Assembly (NCBI RefSeq): GCF_000447755.1
Contig: NZ_AUNE01000050.1
Coordinates: forward strand, 1-64,000
DNA: 64,000 nt
Direction of reading: 5' to 3'
DNA from: Bacteriovorax sp. BSW11_IV
Lineage (GTDB): Bacteria; Bdellovibrionota; Bacteriovoracia; Bacteriovoracales; Bacteriovoracaceae
Of the stretch, positions 26,154 to 34,779 are shown in pieces (position 1 is the first letter of the stretch; every line of letters starts with the position of its first letter). Both the position numbers and the translations under genes were made by a program. A model generated the notes under the pieces. The model ran no database searches. It was not told the origin of the DNA and saw only the letters and a program-made list of their open reading frames with translations.

Positions 26154-27527
26154 ATGGAAGGAGTCAAAGAAATTGTTGAAAAACAAAGAGAATTTGCAGA
26201 TAAAGGTGATTCAAAAAATGTTTCATTCAGAATTCAACTGCTTTTAAAGCTTAAGAAAGTATTAAAAGAAAATGAGCAAGAATTGAATGAAGCAATATAT
26301 AAAGATGTAAAAAAATCTGCATTTGAAACTTATCTAACAGAGTTATCTGTTGTGTATCATGAAATTGATTTTGCCGTTAAGAATTTAAAAAAATGGGCCA
26401 AGCCAGTTAGAGTTAAGACTGGAATCGCCAATTTTCCTGCAAGTAGTAAAATTATTCATGAACCACTTGGAACGACATTAATTATTGGAGCTTGGAATTA
26501 CCCTTATCAGCTTGTTTTAAACCCTGCCGTTGCAGCTCTTGCCGCTGGTAATGCCGCTATTTTGAAGCCTAGTGAATTACCAAGTACAACATCAAATGTC
26601 TTAGAAAAAATAATAAATCAAAACTTCGACTCGTCCTACTTACATGTGATGAAAGGAAGTGTTGAACTTACGACAGAACTACTGAAATATTCATATGGCA
26701 AGATTTGTTTCACTGGAAGCACACAAGTAGGAAAAATTATTGCTACGGCGGCAGCTCAAACATTGACCCCAACACTCCTAGAGCTAGGTGGAAAAAGTCC
26801 TTGCTTTGTTTTTCCTGATACAAATTTGAAGTTAGCGGCCAAAAGAATTGCTTGGGGTAAATTTATCAACTCTGGTCAAACATGTATTGCTCCAGATTAT
26901 CTATATGTCCACGATAGTGTTTATAATGAATTTCTTGAAGAACTTAAAATACAAACTCAATTAGTAGTTGGTCCCACCCCTAAAGAAAGTGAAAGTTTTA
27001 TTCGGATTATAAATAACAAAAACTTCAATCGTCTTAAAAATTTAATTGATCCTGCTAAGATTTTTTATGGCGGGGATTTAGATGAAAAAGAAAGTTATAT
27101 TTCACCAACAATTCTTAAGGATGTAAATTGGGGTGATGTATGTATGCAAGAAGAAATCTTTGGGCCTATTTTACCAGTTTTGAAGTTCTCTGAAATAGAC
27201 AATGCTATTAATGAAGTAAAAAGAGGACCTAGGCCATTAGCATTATATCTCTTTACAAGTGATAAACGAATTCAAGATAAAATTTTAAATGAAGTTTCAT
27301 TTGGAGGTGGTGCGATAAACGATGTTGTTATGCACTTTACAAATAACTATCTCCCTTTTGGAGGGGTTGGACAGAGTGGTATGGGAAATTATCACGGGAA
27401 ACATGGTTTTTTGTCATTTAGTCATCAAAAGTCCATCTTAAAAAAGCAGTTATGGTTCGAACCAAGTATAAAATACGCTCCATACACAAGTTGGAAACTA
27501 AAGTTTTCGAAGTTGATATTTGGATAA
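26154..27527 (+). CDS. Aldehyde dehydrogenase, class 3-like
   Basis: A 457-residue aldehyde dehydrogenase of the ALDH3 type: short N-terminus, IIGAWNYPYQL (cofactor region, near residue 105), LLELGGKSP (catalytic Glu), GQTCIAPDY (nucleophilic Cys near residue 242) and EEIFGPILPV. The C-terminus PFGGVGQSGMGNYHGKHGF is characteristic of class 3. It oxidises medium or aromatic aldehydes. It is the third gene of the electrophile operon, 8 bp after the PfpI gene, with a GAGGT site before the ATG. Confidence 0.93.
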   Translation: MEGVKEIVEKQREFADKGDSKNVSFRIQLLLKLKKVLKENEQELNEAIYKDVKKSAFETYLTELSVVYHEIDFAVKNLKKWAKPVRVKTGIANFPASSKIIHEPLGTTLIIGAWNYPYQLVLNPAVAALAAGNAAILKPSELPSTTSNVLEKIINQNFDSSYLHVMKGSVELTTELLKYSYGKICFTGSTQVGKIIATAAAQTLTPTLLELGGKSPCFVFPDTNLKLAAKRIAWGKFINSGQTCIAPDYLYVHDSVYNEFLEELKIQTQLVVGPTPKESESFIRIINNKNFNRLKNLIDPAKIFYGGDLDEKESYISPTILKDVNWGDVCMQEEIFGPILPVLKFSEIDNAINEVKRGPRPLALYLFTSDKRIQDKILNEVSFGGGAINDVVMHFTNNYLPFGGVGQSGMGNYHGKHGFLSFSHQKSILKKQLWFEPSIKYAPYTSWKLKFSKLIFG

Positions 27528-27540
27528 CAAAGGAATAGAT

Positions 27541-27936
27541 ATGAAGATAGGTGAACTAGCAAGCAAGTGTGAATTAGCACCTTCTGCTATTAGATATTAT
27601 GAATCGAGAGGTTTATTAAAATCAGTTACTCGTAAATCAAATGGTTATAGAATTTATACTGAAGATGCCGTGATTCTTTTGAAAGTCATTGTTAATGCAA
27701 AGCAAGCAGGTTTTTCGTTAGATGAAATTAAGCAAATACTTCCTGCTGATGCTTCGAACTGGGAACATGACAAACTGGTTAAGGTTATTAATGTGAAGAT
27801 AAAAGACATTGAGAACTTACAAGCTCAATTAAGGAAGAATAAGTCAAAATTGAAAGAAGTTCTAAGGGCAATTGAAAGTAAACCAAGTGACATGGCCTGC
27901 AAAGATAATGCAAAAAAGGTTTTAGGAAAAATTTAA
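27541..27936 (+). CDS. MerR-family regulator, AdhR/NmlR-like
   Basis: A 131-residue MerR regulator. The N-terminal winged helix (MKIGELASKCELAPSAIRYYE, then SNGYRIYTED) is followed by a dimerisation helix with leucine/lysine periodicity (about 80-115). Cysteines are at about residues 10 and 121, either of which could be a sensor. It is last in the electrophile operon, and two promoters in the cluster contain the dyad recognised by AdhR-type proteins. Autoregulation plus control of the ADC-like gene is therefore likely. An AAAGGA ribosome site supports the ATG at 27541. Confidence 0.9.
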   Translation: MKIGELASKCELAPSAIRYYESRGLLKSVTRKSNGYRIYTEDAVILLKVIVNAKQAGFSLDEIKQILPADASNWEHDKLVKVINVKIKDIENLQAQLRKNKSKLKEVLRAIESKPSDMACKDNAKKVLGKI

Positions 27937-28201
27937 TAGGAGAAAAATCTAAACGAATTAATCGTAAAGTTATATGTATTAACTACGACTTGAACTGATT
28001 TTTTTCTTCTGAACGTACTACTAGATTCAATATTCGCTTGTATATTTTCTGCATTCTTATTTGTATCTTAACTAACTTAATAGGTACTTTCTTTTAAATG
28101 CTATCGAACAAAATTTCTTTCTTGGTAAGTATAAACTGGATACGAGGAAGGAATGTTTTTTGTAAAAGGAACTCTCAGATTTTAGGGACCCCCTTTTTAG
28201 A

Positions 28202-28351
28202 TTACATCACAAGACTTGCAATTTTTGTCCCAAGCCAAATCAAATAAAGGCACAAGATTGGTCTTAGGAGAGGCCAAGCAAAGTCAATGAAGTAGGCGAG
28301 GGCCACTAAAACGATTTTAAATGTGATTGATGGAAGTAGTTTTAAGTTCAT
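28202..28351 (-). CDS. 49-residue membrane protein, uncertain
   Basis: A short leftward ORF (starts MNLKLLPSITF) with an AAAAAGG site about 6 bp before the ATG and one or two hydrophobic helices. An extended start at 28414 has no ribosome site. Just upstream, 28390-28408 is a perfect 8-bp stem (ATGCCAGC/GCTGGCAT). It is one of the few leftward genes in the accessory region. Not recognised, and possibly not a gene. Confidence 0.35.
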   Translation of the reverse strand: MNLKLLPSITFKIVLVALAYFIDFAWPLLRPILCLYLIWLGTKIASLVM

Positions 28352-28573
28352 TTGATACCTTTTTAAATAGTTAAAAATCTTGCCAGCCCATGCCAGCCGA
28401 GCTGGCATATTCATGAATTATCGTGAATTCAAATGAAGTAAGATGAAAAGATAGAGAGCGTGAAAGGCCAGTGTTTATCGCTAGTCTGTTGATTTTAAAG
28501 ATATTCTAGAAGTTCGTGATTATGCCTCCGGGAGCTCTGGAATGGGATACCTCTTTGTTATATTGTTTAGCTC

Positions 28574-28608
28574 TTTGAATTTTAGCGTAGCGCTGACGCT
28601 CGTTCAAA
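28574..28608 (-). terminator. Possible terminator of the leftward 28604 gene
   Basis: A two-tier inverted repeat: outer TTTGAA/TTCAAA and inner AGCGT/ACGCT, overlapping the stop codon of the leftward gene. There is no clear T-run, so termination efficiency is doubtful. Confidence 0.4.
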
Positions 28609-29302
28609 TTAATCTTAGATAAAAAAACTCATTGTCTTGATCGACTTGCCACTCTGTATTGTCATGAGTGTCAGTTAGTATATTGATCATTTCCTGGTTT
28701 AAGGCATTTGGTTCTAGTCGAAACTCAAAGGTTTGTTGATTAGCATTTAAGTGTTCTGCAAACCTATCCAAAAACAACTTAAACGAATGCATGGTCAGAT
28801 TAATATCATCATCACTTTGGTTGTCATGATATCCAACTCCCATTGTGTAGAAGTCTGTTCCATCTGACAAAATGTGAAAGTGTATCTCATAATCGATTAC
28901 TTCAAATTTGACATAATATGGTGATGAAGGTTTTGGGAGAGCTGTGAGTTTACCAAGGTGATAATCTTTGTCGAAAGTCTCTAGTTCTCCGTTTTGACGA
29001 AGCCTAGTAAACTCGACTAGGCATGGATCTTGTTTGTGGGGTTTTGTAGTATCATGAAGGCATTGGTAATCATTAAGCCAAACAAAAAATACTATATTTT
29101 GCCCCTGTATTTCTTCAAAAAATAGAGTGTGTTGAGCATTGGATGGATGTTCCTGTCTATAAGGTGTTAGGTAATACCTTTTGTATGCATTCAGTGTTGG
29201 GTCCTGTAAAATACGTTGTATGGCCTTATCAATGTGGCCCTGATCAGTTCGGCTAAAGCTATGATATTGCTTAATAAATCTACGTGACCTTACTTCGTCC
29301 AT
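28604..29302 (-). CDS. Toxin-like protein (RelE/YhaV-like N-terminus)
   Basis: A 232-residue protein with two parts. Residues 1-75 (FIKQYHSFSRTDQGHIDKAIQRI, then YYLTPYRQEHPS and TLFFEE) resemble RelE-superfamily RNase toxins, particularly the YhaV type with its Y...YR..HP and LFF strands. The remaining 150 residues are an unassigned beta-rich domain ending in FEFRLEP and FFYLRLI. It is divergent from an HTH protein (29455), an arrangement seen for some toxin-antitoxin pairs. The role is inferred; no experimental family match is claimed. Confidence 0.45.
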   Translation of the reverse strand: MDEVRSRRFIKQYHSFSRTDQGHIDKAIQRILQDPTLNAYKRYYLTPYRQEHPSNAQHTLFFEEIQGQNIVFFVWLNDYQCLHDTTKPHKQDPCLVEFTRLRQNGELETFDKDYHLGKLTALPKPSSPYYVKFEVIDYEIHFHILSDGTDFYTMGVGYHDNQSDDDINLTMHSFKLFLDRFAEHLNANQQTFEFRLEPNALNQEMINILTDTHDNTEWQVDQDNEFFYLRLI

Positions 29303-29454
29303 TATCCCTCATGTAATATTAGAGACTTACAATACTGCCATTTAGATAAAAACCTCCATAAAATCTAAAAATATGCTATGATTTAAAGAAAATGGCATGA
29401 AAAACCTAAATAACATGCTAGGATTGCCGATAGGTAAAATGTTTAGGAGCACCT

Positions 29455-29883
29455 ATGCAACAACTATTAACAAAAACTATTGTAGACAATTTAGCAGATA
29501 AGTTGAAGTGCAAAAAGAAAGTGCTCTCTTCTTACTTGGGAGTTACGCCAACAACTCTCTCAATGAATATTGAAAAGCCTTTTGCTGAAGTTAAAGACAA
29601 CAAGTTTGGAAAGCGCCTTTTGAGCTTGTTATATGTTGTTGATGCTATTGGAAAAGATTTGTCTCTCAGTCCTGACGTTATGAGACATATTCTCGTTATG
29701 CCAAAGTATCGAACTAAAGAGGGGATGTTTCTTGATGTCGTATCGGCCATTCATTATGGTGAATTTAATGATGAGTTCTTGGTAGAAGTGGCCAAGGCAG
29801 CCCTTCATAGTCTGAGAGAGAAGTTCGACAGGGATAATACCCCCGCTAAAAATAGTCTTTATCACCAAGCACTCGACGCTTAA
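29455..29883 (+). CDS. HTH protein, possible antitoxin partner of the 28604 gene
   Basis: A 142-residue protein. Residues about 18-40 (KKKVLSSYLGVTPTTLSMNIE) form an XRE-like helix-turn-helix; the rest is helical and has no recognised family. A TAGGAGCACC ribosome site precedes the ATG. It is divergent from the toxin-like gene across a 152-bp AT-rich gap, so it could be its antitoxin/repressor. It is followed 43 bp on by attC-like repeat C. Confidence 0.55.
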   Translation: MQQLLTKTIVDNLADKLKCKKKVLSSYLGVTPTTLSMNIEKPFAEVKDNKFGKRLLSLLYVVDAIGKDLSLSPDVMRHILVMPKYRTKEGMFLDVVSAIHYGEFNDEFLVEVAKAALHSLREKFDRDNTPAKNSLYHQALDA

Positions 29884-29926
29884 TTTTTTATAAAAAGCCA
29901 AATTTCTTTTCCACTTAGAGATACAA

Positions 29927-29992
29927 GTTCCAGCACTTTCTTACGTAAGCAGTGTATTTAATTCAACGCTTACGTAAAAGTCTGTTGGAATC
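29927..29992 (+). repeat. attC-like palindromic repeat C
   Basis: Outer arms GTTCCAGCA and TGTTGGAATC; perfect inner arms TTACGTAAGC and GCTTACGTAA. The RHS-like reading frame begins inside its right arm. Confidence 0.9.
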
Positions 29993-30037
29993 TTAACCTA
30001 TAGTAACATAGATGAATTTTATTACTATGTTGAATGC

Positions 30038-31975
30038 TTGAGTTCTGGGTATGGGCTTGAAAAAAAGAGAGCATTGGTTAAAAGAGAAAAATCAAAAACA
30101 AATATTCAGGTAGATGTTAATCTTTCAGTTTTTGGATGTGATAATAAGTATGAAAACATTCGCTATGATTATTTCTATGATCTAGCAAAAAGATCCCTTG
30201 TTACTAATTTTGGAAAAGTTAATTTTGATAGTAATGGTAATGTTAAAAAGATTGAAGGCGTTGGAAATGCTGTTGCTAATGAAGAATTTCAATATGAGAA
30301 GGATTTGTTGAAAAGCCTTGCATTTAAAGGATATGCTATCTCTAATGAGTACGATTCATTTAAGCGAGTCAAAGAAGTAAGTGTTAATGATGAATTGTTA
30401 TTCAATCACAAATATAGAGGAAGTTCGCTCGATATAAGTCATATTGATTATTCAGGACTTAATGTCGACTTTTCTTTTTCTACTGAGAAATTAGATCCTA
30501 TATATGGTCAGCTCGAGTCGGTTAAACCATTTTTTGACGATATAAGATATGAAGACAGTACGAGCATTTTTTCAATTAATTCTTCATATCTTGGAGACGT
30601 TACAGAGATCAAGGGAAAGTTGACAAACAGAATTCATGAAAAAGTAGTACAAAAAAACAATGATCTAATCATATCGTATAAGGATAACTTTTATGATGAC
30701 TCAAAGAAAGTTAAGAGCATTTCATATTTTGTAAAAGGTGTTGGAAGTTGGGACACTGAAAAGGATAGGTCGATAAGAGCATCTCAATTTAATCGAAATA
30801 AAAAAGGCCATGTTGATAAAATTCTTAATTTAAACATTAAGTGGGATTTGATTAACCCAACTCAATTTACAAGGGCAGATGGTAGTGTTGTTGAAAACAA
30901 CTTTAATGCTTTGGGTGAGTTTCGTTCCTCTTGTAAGGTTTCTAACACCGGAGATGATGAAGAGTGTTTTGTTAGGATAACGGATAATGATTTTTTAATT
31001 GGAGGTTCTTCTGTTCATTATATTAAAATTAATAATGATGTTAAGGGGATCGTAATTAAAAATGAAAATGGAGATGTCTCTTATTATTACGCTTTGACAG
31101 ATTCGCTAGGATCTCTTGTTGGTGTTCTCGATAAGAACCTAGAACCAATTTTTATAAGAAAATATTCTAAATTCGGCTCATTTGAAACAATTATTCTTAA
31201 TGAGGAAATTGGGAGAATTCTTGATCATCAGATAACTCTTGCTTTTGCTGGACTTCATAAAAATCCCTATTTAGAGTATACTGATAATGAGGCCCAAGTT
31301 CTTCATTCAAAGACTCGGTTGTATTTGCCACAGATTAGAGAATGGGCATCTCTGGATCCGATTATTTACTTGAATCCAAAAGCTTTATTGATGATGGAAG
31401 GGAGGATTTCTCCATTTCGTTATGCGAAAGGTGAGCCGCTGAATTTTGTTGATTCGAGTGGGCATATTGCACTTCCTGTAATGGCAATTGGGACAGCTCT
31501 TGGAGGAGGTATTGGGGCCATATCTGGTGGAATAGTCGCCATGGCTACAAACTCAATTCTTTACAGCGGTATAATGGTCGGTATGACGACAGGTGCATTT
31601 ATTGGTAGTGGAGCATCCCTTGTTGCAGGTTTAACTGGAACTGGTGCCATTGCTGCTCAAGGGGCTATCGGGAGTATTTTTGGTTTTACTGGAAACCTTG
31701 TCGGACAAGTCGGTTTTACTGGCAGAGTTGATATTGTTCAATCATTCGTTGCTGGTATAGGTGGAGGTGTAACGACCACCTTCAGTGCGGCATTAGGTTA
31801 CTCATTTAATGCTTTCGCCAAAGACGTAGGTATTGGTATGAGTTATATGTCAACTGATATTGGTTTGTCATTGGCTGCAGATAGGTATAGTGAAGTGAAA
31901 ATTTATAGAGAGACCAATGGATATACTAGAGAAAATGGGTATGCTGAGCCAGCTCCAGGTATGGCAGATATGTAG
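30038..31975 (+). CDS. RHS-repeat protein fragment, 5'-truncated
   Basis: 645 residues from a TTG, but the frame is open without an ATG from 29978, inside repeat C, so the upstream part of a larger RHS gene is missing. Residues about 325-475 hold an RHS-associated core in weakened form (LTDSLGSLVGVLD, SKTRLYLPQIREWASLDPI, PFRYAKGEPLNFVDSSGH). The tail (475-645) is glycine- and alanine-rich and hydrophobic (GTALGGGIGAISGGIV), which could insert in membranes. RHS proteins are polymorphic toxin carriers. The next gene, a membrane protein, could be the immunity protein. No ribosome site or signal peptide is present, so it may be inactive. Confidence 0.7.
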   Translation: MSSGYGLEKKRALVKREKSKTNIQVDVNLSVFGCDNKYENIRYDYFYDLAKRSLVTNFGKVNFDSNGNVKKIEGVGNAVANEEFQYEKDLLKSLAFKGYAISNEYDSFKRVKEVSVNDELLFNHKYRGSSLDISHIDYSGLNVDFSFSTEKLDPIYGQLESVKPFFDDIRYEDSTSIFSINSSYLGDVTEIKGKLTNRIHEKVVQKNNDLIISYKDNFYDDSKKVKSISYFVKGVGSWDTEKDRSIRASQFNRNKKGHVDKILNLNIKWDLINPTQFTRADGSVVENNFNALGEFRSSCKVSNTGDDEECFVRITDNDFLIGGSSVHYIKINNDVKGIVIKNENGDVSYYYALTDSLGSLVGVLDKNLEPIFIRKYSKFGSFETIILNEEIGRILDHQITLAFAGLHKNPYLEYTDNEAQVLHSKTRLYLPQIREWASLDPIIYLNPKALLMMEGRISPFRYAKGEPLNFVDSSGHIALPVMAIGTALGGGIGAISGGIVAMATNSILYSGIMVGMTTGAFIGSGASLVAGLTGTGAIAAQGAIGSIFGFTGNLVGQVGFTGRVDIVQSFVAGIGGGVTTTFSAALGYSFNAFAKDVGIGMSYMSTDIGLSLAADRYSEVKIYRETNGYTRENGYAEPAPGMADM

Positions 31976-32019
31976 AAAATATTTGTCATGAAATTTCGAC
32001 GAGTAAAGGTGGATTTAGT

Positions 32020-32544
32020 ATGAGTGTAGTAAAAGGAAATATCTGGATTAAGCTAATTAAAATAAGTTTCGTTGGACTTCTTTTAATGACATTGATAGTA
32101 ATAAAGAATGAGGGAATAGATGTTCCTGTTGATAAATATGAAAAAAGATCATTTTATTTTTTCTTTTTTTTCATCCTTCCATCTTATGTTTTATTTTCAG
32201 TTTATTATTTAAATAATTTATTGATGGAATTGTGTTTAGGAACAGATGATCTTTTAGTCAAAAAATCTTCTTTTTTTACCTATAAACCATTTAGTATCAA
32301 CAAAAATAGCATAAAAAAAATTCACTTAAAAAATGGAAATTCAACTACTCTTATAATTGATTTAGATAAAAATAAAAAATTAAAAATTGAACTATTAGGC
32401 TTAAAAGAGTTTGAAGGGCAATGGATTGATCCACCATGTAATCAATTTATGCCATCAAGTCCTTATGGTAAAAATGCACACAAGATAGCATATAATATTT
32501 CAAAGAAATACAATATCCCTTTTGAGTCAGACTTTATTGATTAG
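32020..32544 (+). CDS. Two-helix membrane protein, possible RHS immunity partner
   Basis: A 174-residue protein with two membrane helices (about 15-31 and 48-66) and a cytoplasmic or periplasmic beta-rich domain (FFTYKPFSINKNSIKKIHL; LIIDLDKNKKLKIELLG). The layout resembles PH-like membrane domains. It lies 44 bp after the RHS fragment and before repeat D. Pairing with the RHS tail suggests immunity, which is inference only. Strongly AT-rich. Confidence 0.55.
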   Translation: MSVVKGNIWIKLIKISFVGLLLMTLIVIKNEGIDVPVDKYEKRSFYFFFFFILPSYVLFSVYYLNNLLMELCLGTDDLLVKKSSFFTYKPFSINKNSIKKIHLKNGNSTTLIIDLDKNKKLKIELLGLKEFEGQWIDPPCNQFMPSSPYGKNAHKIAYNISKKYNIPFESDFID

Positions 32545-32571
32545 TCTTTTCTTTCGTTCTTGCCTCAACCA

Positions 32572-32642
32572 GCTTCATTTTCTATAAGAAGCATAAGCAG
32601 TGCATTTGACTCATTGTTTACTTAATATTCTGGGTGATTCCC
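32572..32642 (+). repeat. attC-like palindromic repeat D (degenerate)
   Basis: Recognisable by ATAAGCAGTGCATTTGACTC and TTTACTTAA; both outer arms are eroded. It follows the membrane protein gene at 32020. Confidence 0.6.
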
Positions 32643-32708
32643 CAAGTTAGCTAGGGAATTTGCAATCTGATGCAGGCTATGTCAAAAGCCACGAAGGTGT
32701 ACCAGGCA

Positions 32709-32771
32709 ATGAAGAAGAGATTTACCGAAGAGCAGATCATTCAAATCCCACCAATCCCACCGAAGATGTGA
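32709..32771 (+). pseudogene. Remnant of IS3-family OrfA
   Basis: The ORF starts MKKRFTEEQIIQI, the standard opening of IS3-family OrfA transposase proteins, and then departs into PPIPPKM and stops after 20 codons. The rest of the element is absent. It shows an insertion sequence once lay here, beside the duplicated mutM leader. Confidence 0.7.
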
Positions 32772-32881
32772 AACAACGTGAAGTTTATTGAAATAGAGTG
32801 AAGAAGACAAAGTGCGAAGAACGCCTTTAATACTGATAATTCGCTGAATTTAATGAGGATTATTTGTTGTTAATCTTTAGG

Positions 32882-32983
32882 TCGGGTAGTTCGGGCATAT
32901 TAAGAAATCTTTTGTTTTGGTTGTGAGGTTGATTATAGCAGAGGTTTTGGGGATTGGGAGGGGGAGGTTAAGAAAACTTGATT
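32882..32983. repeat. mutM leader repeat, copy 2 (102 bp, perfect)
   Basis: Identical to 20213-20314, including the complement of the first mutM codons, but without the rest of mutM. It could carry the divergent promoter activity of the mutM leader towards the downstream ATPase gene. Confidence 0.95.
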
Positions 32984-33028
32984 AATAATTATGAATCAAT
33001 TATCCGAATAAAAGTTTGTAATGATTCA

Positions 33029-33094
33029 GTTTCAACAGCTTTCTAGTTGAGTAGTACATTTTATTCAGCGCTTACGTAAATGTATGTTAGAACC
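33029..33094 (+). repeat. attC-like palindromic repeat E
   Basis: Right half is good (TTCAGCGCTTACGTAAA, then TTAGAACC); the left inner arm has decayed (CTAGTTGAGTAG). It sits just before the ATPase gene. Confidence 0.75.
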
Positions 33095-33159
33095 TTTTTG
33101 ATTATTTCTTATTATTTGATTTTATTTATAGCTCACGAGTATGTCTTTGGGGAAATTTT

Positions 33160-34692
33160 ATGTTTAATAAATTTATAAAGAAGTTTGATGGGAAACGATA
33201 TACGACAAAGGGAATGCAATTTGGTTGTCCTGAATCAGAGGGAGAAGTTGTATTGAATTCAGAGATAAAGTTAGAAGAAGTATTCTTTGATCCATTTGAT
33301 GTATTTGAGAAACTTGGGAGAGAATCTTTTTTATTAATTGGAAGGAAAGGGTCTGGTAAAAGTGCATATGCTAATTTTTTGACATTGAAATCAAGTCAAG
33401 ATGCGGAGTTGTTCTGTGATTTCATTACCCGAAGTGACATCGAGTTAGAAAAAATAGTAACTAAACTAGAGTCAATTGATGCAAATATTAATCATGAGGT
33501 TTTGTTTAAATGGATAATTTATACGAAGCTAATTTCTCTAATAGTTCAAGATGAAAGCCTTAATGGAACAGAAGAAGTTCAATTGTTAGTAAAATTTTTC
33601 AATAAGAATCGGAAGATGATTGAAATAGATAACACAAAGTTAGAGTCAATTAAAAGCTCAGAAGAAATAAAAATTGAGCCAGAATATCTTAGGAGATACC
33701 TTGGAGTTGGTTATAAGAATTCTTCCGAGATTTTTAGAAAACCTGCTCCCTTCTATGAATTGATTGAGGTTCTAGAGGATATAATAAAGCAGTTGTTTTC
33801 AAAGTATAATTCAACTCAAAATACTTATGCGCTTTTTATGGATGACTTAGATATAAAATTTAGTATTAATGATGAAAATAATATGGAGTCTTTGACAAAT
33901 TTAATAAGGGTAACGAGAGATATTAATAATAGGATTCTTGGAAGAATTTATCCTAATATTAAAGTGATTTTACTTTTAAGAGATGATATCGCTCAATTCA
34001 TAAAAGATCGTGGGGGCGCGGATACTGCTAAGATTATTAGTAGCTACGGTATATGGTTGAATTGGTATGAAGGTGGAAAAGGTAATCCGATTAATTTGCT
34101 CAAATTAGTGAATGAAAGAATCAAAATTGCCTTTAAAAAAAGATCATTAGATTTAAATGAATTAGACCCATGGAGTGCATTGATTGATGAGGGGAGTTTT
34201 GATGGGAATAAGGTCGCTTTTAAATATTTACTTGATCATACATTTTATAGGCCAAGAGATTTAATTTTAATTTTAAGAGCTTTAGGTCGTCATGATTTTG
34301 AAATCCCTGTGAAAAAATATGACGTAAATAGGGCATTAAGTGATTTTTTTGAAGAGACTATAAGTGAGGTTCGAAATGAGTTGGCATGCGCTTATAGTAA
34401 CAATGAAATTGATAGTATTATTTCTGTGCTTGATTCTGTCTCTCAGAAGGGGGTGTCAAATATTTATGGATATGAATTATTAGATATCATTAAAGACAAA
34501 TTAAGGGAGCGGGATCCATTGAATGTTGCAAAAGAGTTATTTAACTACTCATTTATTTTTAATATTGGAAGCGATGGAAAAAAATACTTTAAGTGTCGTG
34601 AATCTGATATTGAAGGTAAAAAATATGATTTTAATTTAGAGTTGCAGGTCGGAGTTCATCCTGCTATTGCTCTATATTTTGTTCGATATTAA
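33160..34692 (+). CDS. P-loop ATPase, Sll1717-like, putative defence protein
   Basis: A 510-residue ATPase: Walker A GRKGSGKSA near residue 60 and Walker B YALFMDDLDI near residue 224, followed by LLLRDDIAQF (sensor-like Arg) and a helical C-terminal half with the FYRPRDLILILRALG segment. The opening FFDPFDVFEKLGRESFLLIGRKGSGKS is typical of the Sll1717-type P-loop family, found with defence genes. An effector domain is not evident, so it may be a sensor or a stand-alone ATPase. It forms a one-gene module between repeats E and F. Confidence 0.7.
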   Translation: MFNKFIKKFDGKRYTTKGMQFGCPESEGEVVLNSEIKLEEVFFDPFDVFEKLGRESFLLIGRKGSGKSAYANFLTLKSSQDAELFCDFITRSDIELEKIVTKLESIDANINHEVLFKWIIYTKLISLIVQDESLNGTEEVQLLVKFFNKNRKMIEIDNTKLESIKSSEEIKIEPEYLRRYLGVGYKNSSEIFRKPAPFYELIEVLEDIIKQLFSKYNSTQNTYALFMDDLDIKFSINDENNMESLTNLIRVTRDINNRILGRIYPNIKVILLLRDDIAQFIKDRGGADTAKIISSYGIWLNWYEGGKGNPINLLKLVNERIKIAFKKRSLDLNELDPWSALIDEGSFDGNKVAFKYLLDHTFYRPRDLILILRALGRHDFEIPVKKYDVNRALSDFFEETISEVRNELACAYSNNEIDSIISVLDSVSQKGVSNIYGYELLDIIKDKLRERDPLNVAKELFNYSFIFNIGSDGKKYFKCRESDIEGKKYDFNLELQVGVHPAIALYFVRY

Positions 34693-34713
34693 ATTTTTTA
34701 AGTATTTATTTAA

Positions 34714-34779
34714 GTTCCATGAAATACTTATGTGAGTAGTGTGTTGAATTCAGCGCTTACGCAAAATTCTGTAGGAGCT
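34714..34779 (+). repeat. attC-like palindromic repeat F
   Basis: GTTCCATG...TCAGCGCTTACGCAAAA...GTAGGAGC. The right inner arm is good and the left inner arm has decayed. It starts 22 bp after the ATPase stop. Confidence 0.75.

Larger units (their letters stand above)
32545..33159. other. 615-bp gap: two attC-like repeats, IS3 remnant, mutM leader copy
   Basis: No intact gene. In order: repeat D, a 20-codon remnant of an IS3-type transposase start, the perfect 102-bp mutM leader copy, and repeat E. It looks like a junction where several recombination events met. Confidence 0.75.

Noticed and set aside
27450-27470. GGTTCGAACC string as a tRNA T-loop
   Set aside because: It lies in frame inside the aldehyde dehydrogenase gene with no acceptor stem around it; no tRNA gene was found in any gap.
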